From Levilactobacillus humaensis (GTDB lineage Bacteria; Bacillota; Bacilli; Lactobacillales; Lactobacillaceae): DNA of 64,000 bases. Under the pieces are notes generated by a model. It searched no databases, had not been told where the DNA came from, and saw only the letters and a program-made list of their open reading frames with translations. The position numbers and the translations under genes were made by a program. Numbering within the stretch: position 1 is the stretch's first letter; every line of letters starts with the position of its first letter. The stretch lies in NCBI RefSeq assembly GCF_024345185.1, contig NZ_BROB01000016.1:1-64000 (forward strand), written 5' to 3'. This document shows positions 8,309 to 17,603 of this stretch, one piece after another.

Positions 8309-8776
8309 CTAGTCAGTCGTCACACGAGCATAACCAACAGCGTGCCACCATGGGGCGTGAACAGCTTCGCGAACCACACCACGGTTTTGTGCATCGATCA
8401 TCTTACCTTTACCAATGTACATCCCAACGTGAGAGATAGAACCCTTACTCCAACCGAAGAAGACCAAATCACCCTTCTTGATGTTCTTGTAGCTCACGTG
8501 CTTGTAATGGTTGTATTGGGCTTGAGCAGTCCGAGGAAGTGTGGTCTGAGCACCCTTCTTGTAGATGTAGCTGGTAAACCCAGAGCAATCAAATGCGGAA
8601 GGACCAGTAGCACCGTAAACGTAACGGGCACCTAAATGCGACTTAGCAACTTTGTAAACTTGGTTGTATGACTTGTTTGAAGCAGCAGAAGCGGTCGTGG
8701 AAGTGGACATGGTCAGTGCGAAGAAACCAACAACCAGTAAGGCTAAAGCGGCAATCGTTTTGACAACTTTCTTCAT
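8309..8776 (-). CDS. secreted NlpC/P60 peptidoglycan endopeptidase
   Basis: 155 aa. A signal peptide (about residues 1-31, ending in SAA/ASA type residues) leads directly into an NlpC/P60 domain with no extra wall-binding module. The catalytic Cys is near residue 64 in DCSGF, followed by the histidine in SHVGMYIG. It would cut stem-peptide bonds in peptidoglycan during growth or separation. I chose ATG 8776 because the predicted signal peptide begins there. The upstream region contains TGTGAC-N5-TGTAAC (8829-8845), close to the WalR consensus TGTWAH-N5-TGTWAH; control by WalKR is plausible but tentative. Confidence 0.9.
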   Translation of the reverse strand: MKKVVKTIAALALLVVGFFALTMSTSTTASAASNKSYNQVYKVAKSHLGARYVYGATGPSAFDCSGFTSYIYKKGAQTTLPRTAQAQYNHYKHVSYKNIKKGDLVFFGWSKGSISHVGMYIGKGKMIDAQNRGVVREAVHAPWWHAVGYARVTTD

Positions 8777-8976
8777 TCCTATAAACAACTCCTCATGAAT
8801 TATTACAACTACAAGCCTACCAATGTAATGTGACAAACGTGTAACAAGAAAGTTGCAAGCCCGTTAAATGTCTTAAACAATTCATTACTTTTGCTGAAAT
8901 CTTGTAAAATAACGCGTAATATTGGTAAAATCTAACATGAATGGTAACTAAGTTGACAGGGGAGGTTGAGATCCAG

Positions 8977-9447
8977 ATGGCAGAATTTACGAAACAAGTG
9001 CGTGAAACCTTTGATTTTCACCGGTTAGTCTTTCGAATTGGGGAATTGGGGACGATGACCGGCGTTTCAGCCCGGCAACTGCGATACTGGGAGAAGAAGG
9101 GCTTCATTACTTCGCAGGAACGGACTGATGAACAGCAGGCCCGGGTCTACACGTTCAAAACCCTCATCAAGGTATCCATGATGAAACATTTCTTGGATAT
9201 GGGATTTACGCTGACCGCCGCAGAACATCAGTCCACGGCACGTGAGCAACGGGTTAAATACATTCACCGGTTTATTTCAACGGGCTTGCAGGGACTGGCT
9301 AACATCGATGGGCAGATGGCGCTGAACCTGGGGGCCTTTGATGATCAGCAAACGCTGATGGCGCTGCTCCCAGATGATGGTCCGATAACCTATCGGTTGT
9401 TACCTAACGCCGAGGCCCAGCGCTTAACGGATGAAACAGAGGAATAG
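8977..9447 (+). CDS. MerR-family transcriptional regulator
   Basis: 156 aa. The N-terminal winged helix-turn-helix (about residues 15-80) reads IGELGTMTGVSARQLRYWEKKGFI, the MerR pattern, and is followed by a short effector region with no cysteines suggestive of metal sensing. Start ATG 8977 follows GGGGAGG; an earlier ATG at 8941 lacks a ribosome site. It is divergent from the NlpC/P60 gene and ends in its own terminator, so its target may be itself or that gene. Ligand unknown. Confidence 0.86.
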   Translation: MAEFTKQVRETFDFHRLVFRIGELGTMTGVSARQLRYWEKKGFITSQERTDEQQARVYTFKTLIKVSMMKHFLDMGFTLTAAEHQSTAREQRVKYIHRFISTGLQGLANIDGQMALNLGAFDDQQTLMALLPDDGPITYRLLPNAEAQRLTDETEE

Positions 9448-9455
9448 ATTGACTG

Positions 9456-9483
9456 AAAGACGACGTCCGGTCGTCTTTTTTTC
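9456..9483 (+). terminator. terminator of the MerR gene
   Basis: A 9-bp stem (AAAGACGAC with GTCGTCTTT) is followed by a T run. Confidence 0.88.
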
Positions 9484-9497
9484 ATGAGAATTAATTG

Positions 9498-9526
9498 TTG
9501 AATATATCGTCCCGATATATTATAAT
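9498..9526 (+). promoter_or_regulatory. promoter and palindromic operator of the PadR-MFS operon
   Basis: TTGAAT (9498-9503), a 17-bp spacer and TATAAT (9521-9526) make a strong promoter. A perfect palindrome AATATATCG-TCC-CGATATATT (9501-9521) fills the spacer. A repressor bound there would block RNA polymerase; the PadR protein encoded directly downstream is the obvious candidate. Confidence 0.82.
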
Positions 9527-9555
9527 AAGTTTCCGAAAGTTGAGGTGTTCGCGTG

Positions 9556-10092
9556 ATGTATCATTTATTTGTGTTGGGCCAGCTCATGGATCACGCCATG
9601 ACCGGCTATCAGCTTCGTAAGGCTTTGGCGGCCGCAGTGGGGCAGGAGCAAACCATGAGTTATGGCGTCCTCTATCCCTTACTCGAACGGTTGGCCGCGG
9701 CGGGGGAAGTGACCCTGACCGAGAAGACCGAGGGTCAACGTCAAAAGCGCTGGGTGGCAATCACGGATCGGGGACGTGACCAGTTCCACCAGTTGATTGT
9801 GATTCCCGTCGTGCGTAACAAACAGACCCAACTCTGGTTCCAGATTAAGATGATGGGGTTACACCTCTTGTCACCAGCAGACCGGCGATTGGTGTTGACC
9901 GACTTTCAAACTTGCACCCAGGAGCAACTGGCCCATTGGCAACACGTTCACGACTACTTCTCCGATCAGCCGAATATGGTTCCCGGGGATGTGGCCGATG
10001 GCTTGCAATTGAATCAATTGCAACAACAGCAGACCCAGGTTCAACTGGACTGGATCACGCAACAACTCACGAGATTAGATAAGGGAGAATAA
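9556..10092 (+). CDS. PadR-family transcriptional regulator
   Basis: 178 aa. The winged-helix domain (residues 1-90) has the PadR pattern GVLYPLLERLAAAGEVTLTEKTEGQRQKRWVAIT, broken here at its centre by the recognition wing, and a helical C-terminal dimerisation part. Start is ATG 9556, or GTG 9553 one codon earlier; TGAGGTG suits either. The gene sits 2 nt ahead of an MFS exporter, the common arrangement in which a PadR repressor controls a drug-efflux gene. The palindrome in the promoter is its likely operator. Confidence 0.88.
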   Translation: MYHLFVLGQLMDHAMTGYQLRKALAAAVGQEQTMSYGVLYPLLERLAAAGEVTLTEKTEGQRQKRWVAITDRGRDQFHQLIVIPVVRNKQTQLWFQIKMMGLHLLSPADRRLVLTDFQTCTQEQLAHWQHVHDYFSDQPNMVPGDVADGLQLNQLQQQQTQVQLDWITQQLTRLDKGE

Positions 10093-10094
10093 GT

Positions 10095-11543
10095 ATGGCA
10101 GTGAAAAACTTTGCGGCAGATCCGCAGATTCAAAAGCACCGGTGGTGGATTCTCATCGCTGTGTGCCTCTTTACATTTATGTCGACGTTGGACGGGAGTA
10201 TCGTCAATATTGCGTTACCGGTCATGAGTCAAGATTTAAGGATTCCGATGAATCAAGCAGAGTGGGTCGTGTCCGTTTACCTGATCGCGATCTGTGCATT
10301 ATTGCTATTATTTGGAAAATTAGGGGATACCCGTGGTAAGATTCGAATTTTTAAAATTGGGTCCGTGTTGTTTACCATTGGGTCCTTACTCTGTGGATTC
10401 AGTGTGGGCTTGCCCTTCCTACTGATTGCCCGAGCCGTTCAAGCTATCGGGGCCGCCATGACTATGGCGACGAACAGTGGGATTATCACGGAAGTCTTTC
10501 CCTTCAATGAACGGGGACGGGCCTTGGGGATGATTGGATCCTTCGTGGCGCTTGGCAGTATTGCCGGACCTGTAGTTGGGGGCATCATCCTGGCCCATCT
10601 CAGTTGGGGGTACATCTTCTGGATCAACGTGCCGATTGGGATTGTGGCCTTGTTGATTGGCCAACGAATCCTACCGCGAGATATTACGGTCACCAAGGCC
10701 GCCATCGACGGCCGGGGTGCAGGATTATTCGGCCTCATCATGGTGAGTGTTTTTGCCGGCGTCTTCGTGGGCCAAGAGATTGGGTTCAACCAACCAGTCA
10801 TCTGGGGGCTCTTCGCCATCGGATTGGTGGCAGTTGTGGTCTTTGTCCGGTGGGAACTCAAGGCCGATGATCCCATTCTGGCGTTGAAACTCTTTAAGAA
10901 TAAACGGTTCGCTGTCAGTATTCTCTGTGCCTTCTTAATCTTCGTGGCCAACTTCTTCTTTAACGTGATTTCACCATTCTACTTGGAAAATGCTCGGGGG
11001 ATGGCGGCCAACTACGCTGGCTATGCGCTGATGACTTTCCCAATTGTGCAGGTCGTTGTGGCGCCAATTGCCGGGGCGGTTTCCGATAAGATTGGGCCAG
11101 AATTATTGACGTTTATCGGCTTAGTTCTCATCTCAATTAGCCAAGTGGGGTACATGTTTGCCGGCCTAGCGACACCGCTGTGGGTCTTCATGGGCTTCAT
11201 TGGTCTGGTTGGTTTCGGTAACGGAATCTTCATGGCACCAAATAACACGATTGTCATGAGTTCCGTTCCAGTGAAAGATCTTGGGGTTGCCGGAGGCATC
11301 AACGCCTTGGCCAGAGAACTTGGGATGATTATCGGGATCTCCGTGGCCACGACCGTGCTGTTCTCTGCGATGGGCCACTATGCTGGGCATCGCGTGACAG
11401 CCTACCTGCCAAAGCAACCACAAGTTTTTATTGATGGGATGCACGTGGCATTTATGGTCTCACTGGCAATCTGTCTGGTTGCCACTGTCATTACCGGTTG
11501 GCGACTGTTTCATCGTCAAGGGCCGGCTAAGACCGCTGCTTAG
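10095..11543 (+). CDS. MFS drug exporter, DHA2 (EmrB/QacA) type
   Basis: 482 aa with about 14 predicted membrane segments, matching the 14-helix DHA2 family rather than the 12-helix one. TM1 carries the LDGSIVNIALP motif and the TM2-3 loop GKLGDTRGK. Such proteins export lipophilic drugs or cations using the proton gradient. It is translationally close to the PadR gene, so inducible efflux is likely. Substrates are unknown. Confidence 0.9.
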   Translation: MAVKNFAADPQIQKHRWWILIAVCLFTFMSTLDGSIVNIALPVMSQDLRIPMNQAEWVVSVYLIAICALLLLFGKLGDTRGKIRIFKIGSVLFTIGSLLCGFSVGLPFLLIARAVQAIGAAMTMATNSGIITEVFPFNERGRALGMIGSFVALGSIAGPVVGGIILAHLSWGYIFWINVPIGIVALLIGQRILPRDITVTKAAIDGRGAGLFGLIMVSVFAGVFVGQEIGFNQPVIWGLFAIGLVAVVVFVRWELKADDPILALKLFKNKRFAVSILCAFLIFVANFFFNVISPFYLENARGMAANYAGYALMTFPIVQVVVAPIAGAVSDKIGPELLTFIGLVLISISQVGYMFAGLATPLWVFMGFIGLVGFGNGIFMAPNNTIVMSSVPVKDLGVAGGINALARELGMIIGISVATTVLFSAMGHYAGHRVTAYLPKQPQVFIDGMHVAFMVSLAICLVATVITGWRLFHRQGPAKTAA

Positions 11544-11564
11544 ATTAATAAATGATCGCAAAAG

Positions 11565-11603
11565 AAATCCCCGCAACCAGATATTCTGGCTACGGGGATT
11601 TTT
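11565..11603. terminator. bidirectional terminator between MFS and MMPL genes
   Basis: A 9-bp stem (AAATCCCCG with CGGGGATTT) has T runs on the plus side and TTTCTTTT on the minus side, so it can end both convergent genes. Confidence 0.82.
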
Positions 11604-11618
11604 AAGTTATTAGTTTTT

Positions 11619-14375
11619 TTACTTATCTTGGTCTTGATGATCTTCTGGGACGGGCCGGTCAGCACGCTTCTTGTGGCGGAACTGAATTGGCTTTTGTCCA
11701 GGGATAATCACGGACAGCTTCCCGAATGAGGAGGCCATCAGTGGTAAGGCCAGGTTGAAGATGATCGCCGTGAAGATGGTAATCAGGGCCACGGCGGTTA
11801 ATGTCTGCGATTCCGCGGCCAAGAGCCCCAGGACCCCAGCAATGACGATAAACAGCGAGTGACGCATGGTTTGACCCACTTCATGGATACCTGGGAGTAA
11901 CCAGTCTAACAATGGGGCATCATTGAGCCGGTAACTCAGTGCGAGTTGCGTGAGTTCAACGACGGCCAACACCGTCAGTGGCACGAAACTCAACAATGGC
12001 ACTTGCCAGTTGAATTCATTGTTTCCAGTTAACCACTTCATCAGGAGTTGCGTCAGTTGGTAACCAGCAGCGGTCGAGGCGATAAACGTCAGGAACCAGT
12101 AGCTGGATTGCAGGACGGAACGGCTGAAGAGGATCAGGAGTAACAGGGTAATTCCAGCAATGAGCAGGAGAACCCGTGGTAAGTCGTGTTGATATTGTGA
12201 TTGAATGGTGCTGGCAACGACCGGTTGGCCGCTAAAGGTTAACGTTGCCTTGGAGAGGGACGTGCCGCGAAGTTGACTCTGAGCGACTTGCTTCAATTGC
12301 TTGAGCGTCTTCGTTGTCGTCTTAGCGTTTGGTTCCTGCTTCAAAGTGATGGTCAGGTACGTGGTCTTAACCTTAGCATCGGTATAGTTGACCAGGGACT
12401 GTTGGAAATCGCCACTGGAAATCTGAGCTGGTGATAGGTAGAGGGCCTTTGCTGCTTCGGACGTTTGTAAGCCCCCGAGGTAGAGGTAAATCTGGTTCAA
12501 TGACTTTTGCATTGAAGCAACCTGCTTCTTCGAACTCTTCAGGCTCTTGTTAACGGCTTTGAGAGAGGCAGCGTAGTTGCTGAGGTTACTGTGAGCCGTT
12601 GTCACGTCGGTATTGGTGGTGCTGACCGCGGAAGAGAGGCTACTCAAGGAACTCAGCGCACTGTTTAATTCGGAATTAACCTGGTTTAACTGGTTAATGT
12701 ATTGGGTGATTCGAGCAGAGGTCTTGCTGCTCCCGGAAGCGTTTGAACGGTTCAATGCCGCTTGGAGGGAGGTTTGCAGAGAACTGCTATCGCTCATCAA
12801 CGTTGATGTCTGACCGGCCAACGTGTTTAAACGTTTGACTTCGGCATTCAACGTCTTTTGTTTCAGGTTGGACTGGTCGGACTGCAAGTCATTGCGGACC
12901 GTTCCCAGTTGACCAACGATCCCTGTGAGGTTTTCACTCAGGGAGGTCAGTTGGTTAGAAACGTAATATTGGGTGATTGGTTGACCACCAGGTTGCGTTA
13001 CTGAGGTGACGGAAGCCACACCCGGTTGCGCCTTGAGTTTTTTGGTTAAATTGTCCAATTGGAATAATTGGTTCTGATTGTCTAGGCGTTGGTTCGATTG
13101 GATGTAGAGCGTTACCGGAGTGGCTTGCCCTTGACCGAAGTGCGCGCTTAAGACCCGAGCACCCTGCACGGCTTGGTTATTGGGAATATCCTGAGTGTTG
13201 TTGTAGTTGAGCTGTTGGTGACCGACCGTCAAAGGGACGATCAGGTAGAGGACGGCAGCAACGGCAATCCAAGGTTGCCAGAGGCCGAACTTAGCCAAGT
13301 GTCCCCAGAGACGGTGATCCTTGAGCTGTGGCCGCGTCTTCTTAGGCCAGAAGAGGCTTTCGCCAAGCATCCCGGTGAAGATTGGGGTAAGACTCAGGCT
13401 GGCGATTCCAGTGATGGCAAAGCCAATCCCGAGAATGCCGAGGGCCCGAACAGATGAGAAGTCAAAGAACATGAGGCTACCAAAGGCAATCGTCAAGCTC
13501 AGGGTACTGATTAGAATCCGGTAACCCAAGTTGTAAATGACCGTCGAGGTGGCTTCTTGACTCTCCATCCCGTCGTCAACTAACTGGCGTAATTCTCTGT
13601 AGAACCAGAAGCTGGTCAACAGCGTGAAGAGGCTAATCCCCATTAACAGGAAGATTGGCGTGTATTCGGAGTACGCGAAGTTCCAGTGGTAGGCCAAGTT
13701 GGTTGCGAGTGAAAGCGTCGTCACATAACTGATTAAAATGGCAAGGAACGTAATAATCGGTGCAATCACTGAGGCAAAGAGAATGCCCATCGCAACTAAA
13801 GCAATCAGCAACGTCATGAGAATCACAATGAGCGTGAACGAGGAAATATGTTCGTTGGCCGCGTCACTGACAATTTCTGGACTTGTCACGTAGGTCGTGA
13901 GGCCAACGGTGGAGACGGCCGACTTCAGTTGACTGGCCATCTGGCGAACCGTGCCTTGGTTCCGGCTAACGGCCAGCTGCACAATTTCCGTGGATTTATC
14001 CTTGGAGAAGAGTTGTGGCTTACTGGTTGGCGTGTTGGTCATCGTAGTAATCTTCTTGATGCCGTAGTAGCTCGACTTCTGTTGCAAATTGGAAACGGTC
14101 TTGTTGACCGAGGCCAATTGCTTATTCGTCAGCACACCATCGGGATTGTTGAAGACCGCGTTAACGGTGTAGGTCCCGTCTAAGTTGCGTCCCCAATTGT
14201 TCTTAATCTGGGATGCTTTTACGGGCTGACTCGTATTTGCTAATTGTGGTTGACCGTCATATTGAATGATGGTCTTGATGTTTGGCAGGGTAACAATTGC
14301 CGCAAAGACCACGATTAGCCAGAATACGAGTGCAAAAATCCGGTTGTGGTGAAGCTTTCTTATCCGTTCTTGCAT
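11619..14375 (-). CDS. MMPL-family (RND-like) membrane transporter
   Basis: 918 aa. TM1 is at about residues 12-32, an extracellular domain follows, then a five-helix block (about 180-350), a long Ser/Gln/Asn-rich coiled-coil extracellular region (about 440-660) and a second helix block (about 720-900). This is the MmpL/YdfJ arrangement of Gram-positive bacteria, used to export lipids or other lipophilic compounds with proton energy. The start has GAGAGGAC upstream. No regulator or partner gene adjoins it, so the cargo is unknown. The C-terminus is basic and cytoplasmic. Confidence 0.88.
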   Translation of the reverse strand: MQERIRKLHHNRIFALVFWLIVVFAAIVTLPNIKTIIQYDGQPQLANTSQPVKASQIKNNWGRNLDGTYTVNAVFNNPDGVLTNKQLASVNKTVSNLQQKSSYYGIKKITTMTNTPTSKPQLFSKDKSTEIVQLAVSRNQGTVRQMASQLKSAVSTVGLTTYVTSPEIVSDAANEHISSFTLIVILMTLLIALVAMGILFASVIAPIITFLAILISYVTTLSLATNLAYHWNFAYSEYTPIFLLMGISLFTLLTSFWFYRELRQLVDDGMESQEATSTVIYNLGYRILISTLSLTIAFGSLMFFDFSSVRALGILGIGFAITGIASLSLTPIFTGMLGESLFWPKKTRPQLKDHRLWGHLAKFGLWQPWIAVAAVLYLIVPLTVGHQQLNYNNTQDIPNNQAVQGARVLSAHFGQGQATPVTLYIQSNQRLDNQNQLFQLDNLTKKLKAQPGVASVTSVTQPGGQPITQYYVSNQLTSLSENLTGIVGQLGTVRNDLQSDQSNLKQKTLNAEVKRLNTLAGQTSTLMSDSSSLQTSLQAALNRSNASGSSKTSARITQYINQLNQVNSELNSALSSLSSLSSAVSTTNTDVTTAHSNLSNYAASLKAVNKSLKSSKKQVASMQKSLNQIYLYLGGLQTSEAAKALYLSPAQISSGDFQQSLVNYTDAKVKTTYLTITLKQEPNAKTTTKTLKQLKQVAQSQLRGTSLSKATLTFSGQPVVASTIQSQYQHDLPRVLLLIAGITLLLLILFSRSVLQSSYWFLTFIASTAAGYQLTQLLMKWLTGNNEFNWQVPLLSFVPLTVLAVVELTQLALSYRLNDAPLLDWLLPGIHEVGQTMRHSLFIVIAGVLGLLAAESQTLTAVALITIFTAIIFNLALPLMASSFGKLSVIIPGQKPIQFRHKKRADRPVPEDHQDQDK

Positions 14376-14521
14376 ATGTAATCTGAGTCCTCTCTATGTA
14401 ATCAATTTCCCGCCGTGCAAGCAGGGTGCAGTTCAATGTTAATTTTACCATATCGGCAGACAATCGGGCTGTTTTCCTGGTTATTTAAGAAAGTTTAAAA
14501 AAGTCGTAAGGATGTCTTTCG

Positions 14522-14549
14522 TTGACTCTGGCCACAAAGCGGGTAAAGT
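14522..14549 (+). promoter_or_regulatory. promoter of the 77-residue gene
   Basis: TTGACT and TAAAGT are separated by 16 bp, about 45 nt before the start codon. Confidence 0.5.
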
Positions 14550-14592
14550 AAAAGATCTGATTCTAAATATTTAAGAAGGAAAGTGACCCCTA

Positions 14593-14826
14593 ATGGCCAA
14601 ACATCGTCGTCCTTATCAAAGTCCCTTTGCCCCACTCCTTACTGCTGATCGCTATGCGTTTGCGACACAATTAGCCACGCGTTATGGCAAGGATCAGAGT
14701 GAGATTCTCTTCGCCTACCTCCAAATCACGGCCGCTACTCAGGCTTTAAGCTTAGCCGAAGGCTCCCGGCAACGAGAGATCGATCGCCGTTTTCAAGCCT
14801 TTTTAGCCGCGGATCAGCCGCAGTAA
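14593..14826 (+). CDS. small basic hypothetical protein
   Basis: 77 aa, soluble, no membrane segment or signal peptide. It is basic at the N-terminus (AKHRRPYQSP) and mostly helical after that. AAGGAAAG lies 8 nt before the ATG and a promoter is visible upstream, so the gene looks real. I do not recognise the family. The following choloylglycine hydrolase gene starts 80 nt downstream and may share the transcript. Confidence 0.65.
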   Translation: MAKHRRPYQSPFAPLLTADRYAFATQLATRYGKDQSEILFAYLQITAATQALSLAEGSRQREIDRRFQAFLAADQPQ

Positions 14827-14906
14827 GGCAATTGATTGAATCGGTTCAAATTTTCACGTAAACTGAATTAACGATCTAAATTAATTATTCAGGGAGGGTG
14901 TTTGGC

Positions 14907-15887
14907 ATGTGTACCAGTATCTTACAGTTGACGCGCGATGGTCGCCACATTCTGGCGCGGACCATGGATTGGCACCGTTTGGCGGTGCAACCGGTCTTCG
15001 TTCCCCGGAATTTTCGGTGGCAGAGTGTGTTTGACAATCGCTGGCACACCAGTCGTTACGCGATGATCGGTGGTGGCGGAGCGCATCATCACGAGATCGA
15101 CGTGTCCGACGGCGTTAATGAACAGGGATTGAGTGTTCAAAAGTTGACATTTGCCAACGGCTCCCAGCTCGTTGACCACCCTACGCCAGGTAAAGTTCAT
15201 CTGGCGCCTTACGAATTTTCCTATTATCTGCTAGCTAATTTTGGCACGGTGGCCGAGATTGAAGATCATCTGGCCGAAATTGAACTCATGAGTCGTCAAT
15301 TTGCGGTCAATCCAATTGGGGATGCGGAACTCCATTTTGCCGTGGTCGACCGAACTGGTCGGACCGTGGTGATTGAACCGACACATTTTCCCATGACGAT
15401 GCGGGAGAACCCCCTGGGGGTAGTTACCAACAGTAAGGACTTCGAGGTTCAGTTGTCGCGCTTGGGACAGTATGTCACCTACACCGATGACTTCTTGGCC
15501 GGCACCGTGCCCCTTAACACACCGCGAGTGACGACCGGTAAGTTCTCCGGTAAACCCGTTCCCAGTGGATCCTTTACGCCCGGTGGCCGGTTTGCCCGTG
15601 CCGCTTATTATAAGGAACGAGTAGATTTTCCGGAGGATGAGGCGGCGGGAATCATTAGTGCTTGGCACCTGCTAAATAGCGTGACGGTTCCTCAGAGTCA
15701 TCGCTATCGCCCGACCTATTCCGTGTATCGGGCGGCGACGAGTTGCGAGTCGTTGACCTACTACTTTCAGCCCTACAATCGGTTGGACGTGGTGAAACTA
15801 CAATTAACCCCGGCGATGCTCACGGCAACCGAGCCAAAGTTCTATCCGGTAGCGAATACCTTGCAGGTCACGTCGCTAAATGAGTAG
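14907..15887 (+). CDS. choloylglycine hydrolase family protein (bile salt hydrolase / penicillin V acylase)
   Basis: 326 aa, the family length. Cys2 directly follows the start Met and becomes the N-terminal nucleophile after Met removal. Other active-site residues are in place: R18 and D21 in ARTMDW, N175 in VTNSKDF and R231 in GRFARAAYYK. The family cleaves the amide of conjugated bile salts or of penicillin V; sequence alone does not decide, and related lactobacillar proteins can also act on N-acyl homoserine lactones or other amides. ATG 14907 is chosen because AGGGAGGGTG precedes it and it places Cys at position 2. It overlaps the convergent YdcF gene by 12 bp. Confidence 0.9.
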   Translation: MCTSILQLTRDGRHILARTMDWHRLAVQPVFVPRNFRWQSVFDNRWHTSRYAMIGGGGAHHHEIDVSDGVNEQGLSVQKLTFANGSQLVDHPTPGKVHLAPYEFSYYLLANFGTVAEIEDHLAEIELMSRQFAVNPIGDAELHFAVVDRTGRTVVIEPTHFPMTMRENPLGVVTNSKDFEVQLSRLGQYVTYTDDFLAGTVPLNTPRVTTGKFSGKPVPSGSFTPGGRFARAAYYKERVDFPEDEAAGIISAWHLLNSVTVPQSHRYRPTYSVYRAATSCESLTYYFQPYNRLDVVKLQLTPAMLTATEPKFYPVANTLQVTSLNE

Positions 15888-16862
15888 CCAGACCAGGTTA
15901 ACCGCTAGTAAGAGCACAGTCACCAGACAGTGAAAACGCCAGTCACTAACCAAAATGGCCATGAACTCGCGGGCAAAACCGATGGGCACGTAGTCCAGAG
16001 GCGTCGGCGCGGGAACACTACCGACGTTAAGGCCCAGGTGACTGGCCAGGCGTCGCGTTCGAAATAAATGATAGCCATTGGTGATGACGACGACGCGGCC
16101 ACCGTGGTTAGGCAGTTGTTGCCAGATGGCTAGGCTATTGGCGAGGTTGGATCGCGTATTGGTCGCAGCCGTTTCCAAGCGAATGGCGGTCGCCGGAAAG
16201 TGGTGGCTTCGCAGGTAAGCAGCCATTGCCGCAGCTTCGGTCAGGTCTTCATCGGGGCCTTGACCACCGCTAACAATGATGGTGACGGGATGGTCCTGTC
16301 GGCGGGCGACTTGTAGGGCTGTGTCGAGCCGAGCAGCCAGCACGCGACCAATGTGGTGGCCGGCGATGAGTCCAGCCCCCAGAACCACGAGGGTGTCAGC
16401 CTGATGTGCGCGCCAGATAACGACGCGTAGATAACCCACGACACTGGCCGCGAAGAGCAGCCCGAGATAGGCACTCAGTCCGGGGATGAAAGTCAGCCAA
16501 GGCCAGAGGGTGCCAGTGAAGTGGCCGGTGCTTAGCGCCCAGATCCAGCCGGCGGTTAGCAGAAGCCACCCCCAGATGCCTACACTCATCCCCAGTGAGA
16601 GACGTTCCTGCTTGCGGACGATAAGCTGGGGGCGTATCGCAATTAGCAAGAGTGTCAGTAGGCCCCACAAACCGATGAAGCCAATGGTAATGGTACCGAT
16701 GCCAGCCATCAGAGTTGGCAACCAACCGTGGGCCCGATAGGCCATCCCCGTGATGATCCCGCCACCAATGACGGTGAGTGTAGCACTGAATAGACGCTGT
16801 GGGGGCCACCAGGTAGCCAGGATCATGATACCGATAATGAAGATGATTAGGTAACCGAACAT
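15876..16862 (-). CDS. YdcF-family membrane protein (DUF218)
   Basis: 328 aa. Four to five hydrophobic segments in the first 150 residues are followed by a DUF218 domain starting VVLGAGLIAG, with the internal ISGGQGPDE and ITNGYHLFR segments, and a final membrane segment. DUF218 proteins include SanA/YdcF/ElyC, linked to envelope and lipid-carrier processes; the biochemical activity is unsettled. AAGGGGTGG precedes the ATG. Confidence 0.85.
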   Translation of the reverse strand: MFGYLIIFIIGIMILATWWPPQRLFSATLTVIGGGIITGMAYRAHGWLPTLMAGIGTITIGFIGLWGLLTLLLIAIRPQLIVRKQERLSLGMSVGIWGWLLLTAGWIWALSTGHFTGTLWPWLTFIPGLSAYLGLLFAASVVGYLRVVIWRAHQADTLVVLGAGLIAGHHIGRVLAARLDTALQVARRQDHPVTIIVSGGQGPDEDLTEAAAMAAYLRSHHFPATAIRLETAATNTRSNLANSLAIWQQLPNHGGRVVVITNGYHLFRTRRLASHLGLNVGSVPAPTPLDYVPIGFAREFMAILVSDWRFHCLVTVLLLAVNLVWLLI

Positions 16863-16931
16863 AAGCCACCCCTTTCAAAGCTTAAGTTTTTTTGAGAGTT
16901 CGTAAATTTTAACGTTTTAACAGGAAAGATC

Positions 16932-16954
16932 GTTATAATTGAGAACATTATAAC
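16932..16954 (+). promoter_or_regulatory. palindrome over the -10 region of the GH73 gene
   Basis: GTTATAAT-TGAGAAC-ATTATAAC is a perfect inverted repeat with 8-bp arms and 7-bp spacing. Each arm contains a TATAAT-like or TATAAC box, 20-40 nt before the GTG start. It may be an operator, or simply two overlapping -10 elements for divergent transcription. Confidence 0.5.
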
Positions 16955-16973
16955 TGAGATTGGAGGGACGAGG

Positions 16974-17597
16974 GTGCCTAAACGACGAAAAAGACGGCGA
17001 AAAAAGACGGCGAGTCCGGCGACGGCCACGTGGATCTTTGTCATGGTCCTCTTGGTTCTGGGTGGCGGATTGCTAGTCCGCGGTAAGATCAAGACGGAGA
17101 TGCAAAACCAAGCGACGACCCAGACCGAGACGGGTGCGAGTTCCAATGAGTCGGCGAGCCAACAGAAATTTATTAAGAAAATGGCGAAGCCGGCAGTGCG
17201 TGTTTATCGCCAAAATGGGCAGGTGCTTCCCAGCATCGTGATTGCTCAGGCCATTCTTGAATCCAGTTGGGGTACCTCAGCCCTTTTCCTACAGGCGAAT
17301 AATCCGTTTGGTGTGAAAGGAAGTTATGAAGGGCGGACTAAGAGTTTTCCTACCACGGAATACGTGAACAATAAGAAAATTTCGATCAATGCCAACTTCC
17401 GGGATTATCCGTCATTAACGGCGGCGATCTTGGACCACGATGCGTTACTCAAGCGGGACTACTTCAAGCAAACGGTCACGGATTATCCGACGGCGGCTAA
17501 GCTCCTCCAGCGAAATGGCTACGCAACGGACCCCAAGTATGCCAAGAAACTCACGAATTTGATCGCAACGTACAACTTAAATGAATATGACACCTAA
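16974..17597 (+). CDS. membrane-anchored GH73 N-acetylglucosaminidase
   Basis: 207 aa. A very basic N-terminus (PKRRKRRRKK) and one membrane segment (about residues 20-36) anchor a glucosaminidase domain of glycoside hydrolase family 73. The catalytic Glu is near residue 96 in ILESSWG, followed by NNPFGVKG and the YATDPKY motif. It would cut the glycan chain of peptidoglycan at the outer membrane face. Start is GTG with TGGAGGG upstream. R1-B follows 6 nt after the stop. Confidence 0.9.
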   Translation: MPKRRKRRRKKTASPATATWIFVMVLLVLGGGLLVRGKIKTEMQNQATTQTETGASSNESASQQKFIKKMAKPAVRVYRQNGQVLPSIVIAQAILESSWGTSALFLQANNPFGVKGSYEGRTKSFPTTEYVNNKKISINANFRDYPSLTAAILDHDALLKRDYFKQTVTDYPTAAKLLQRNGYATDPKYAKKLTNLIATYNLNEYDT

Positions 17598-17603
17598 TAA
17601 AAG

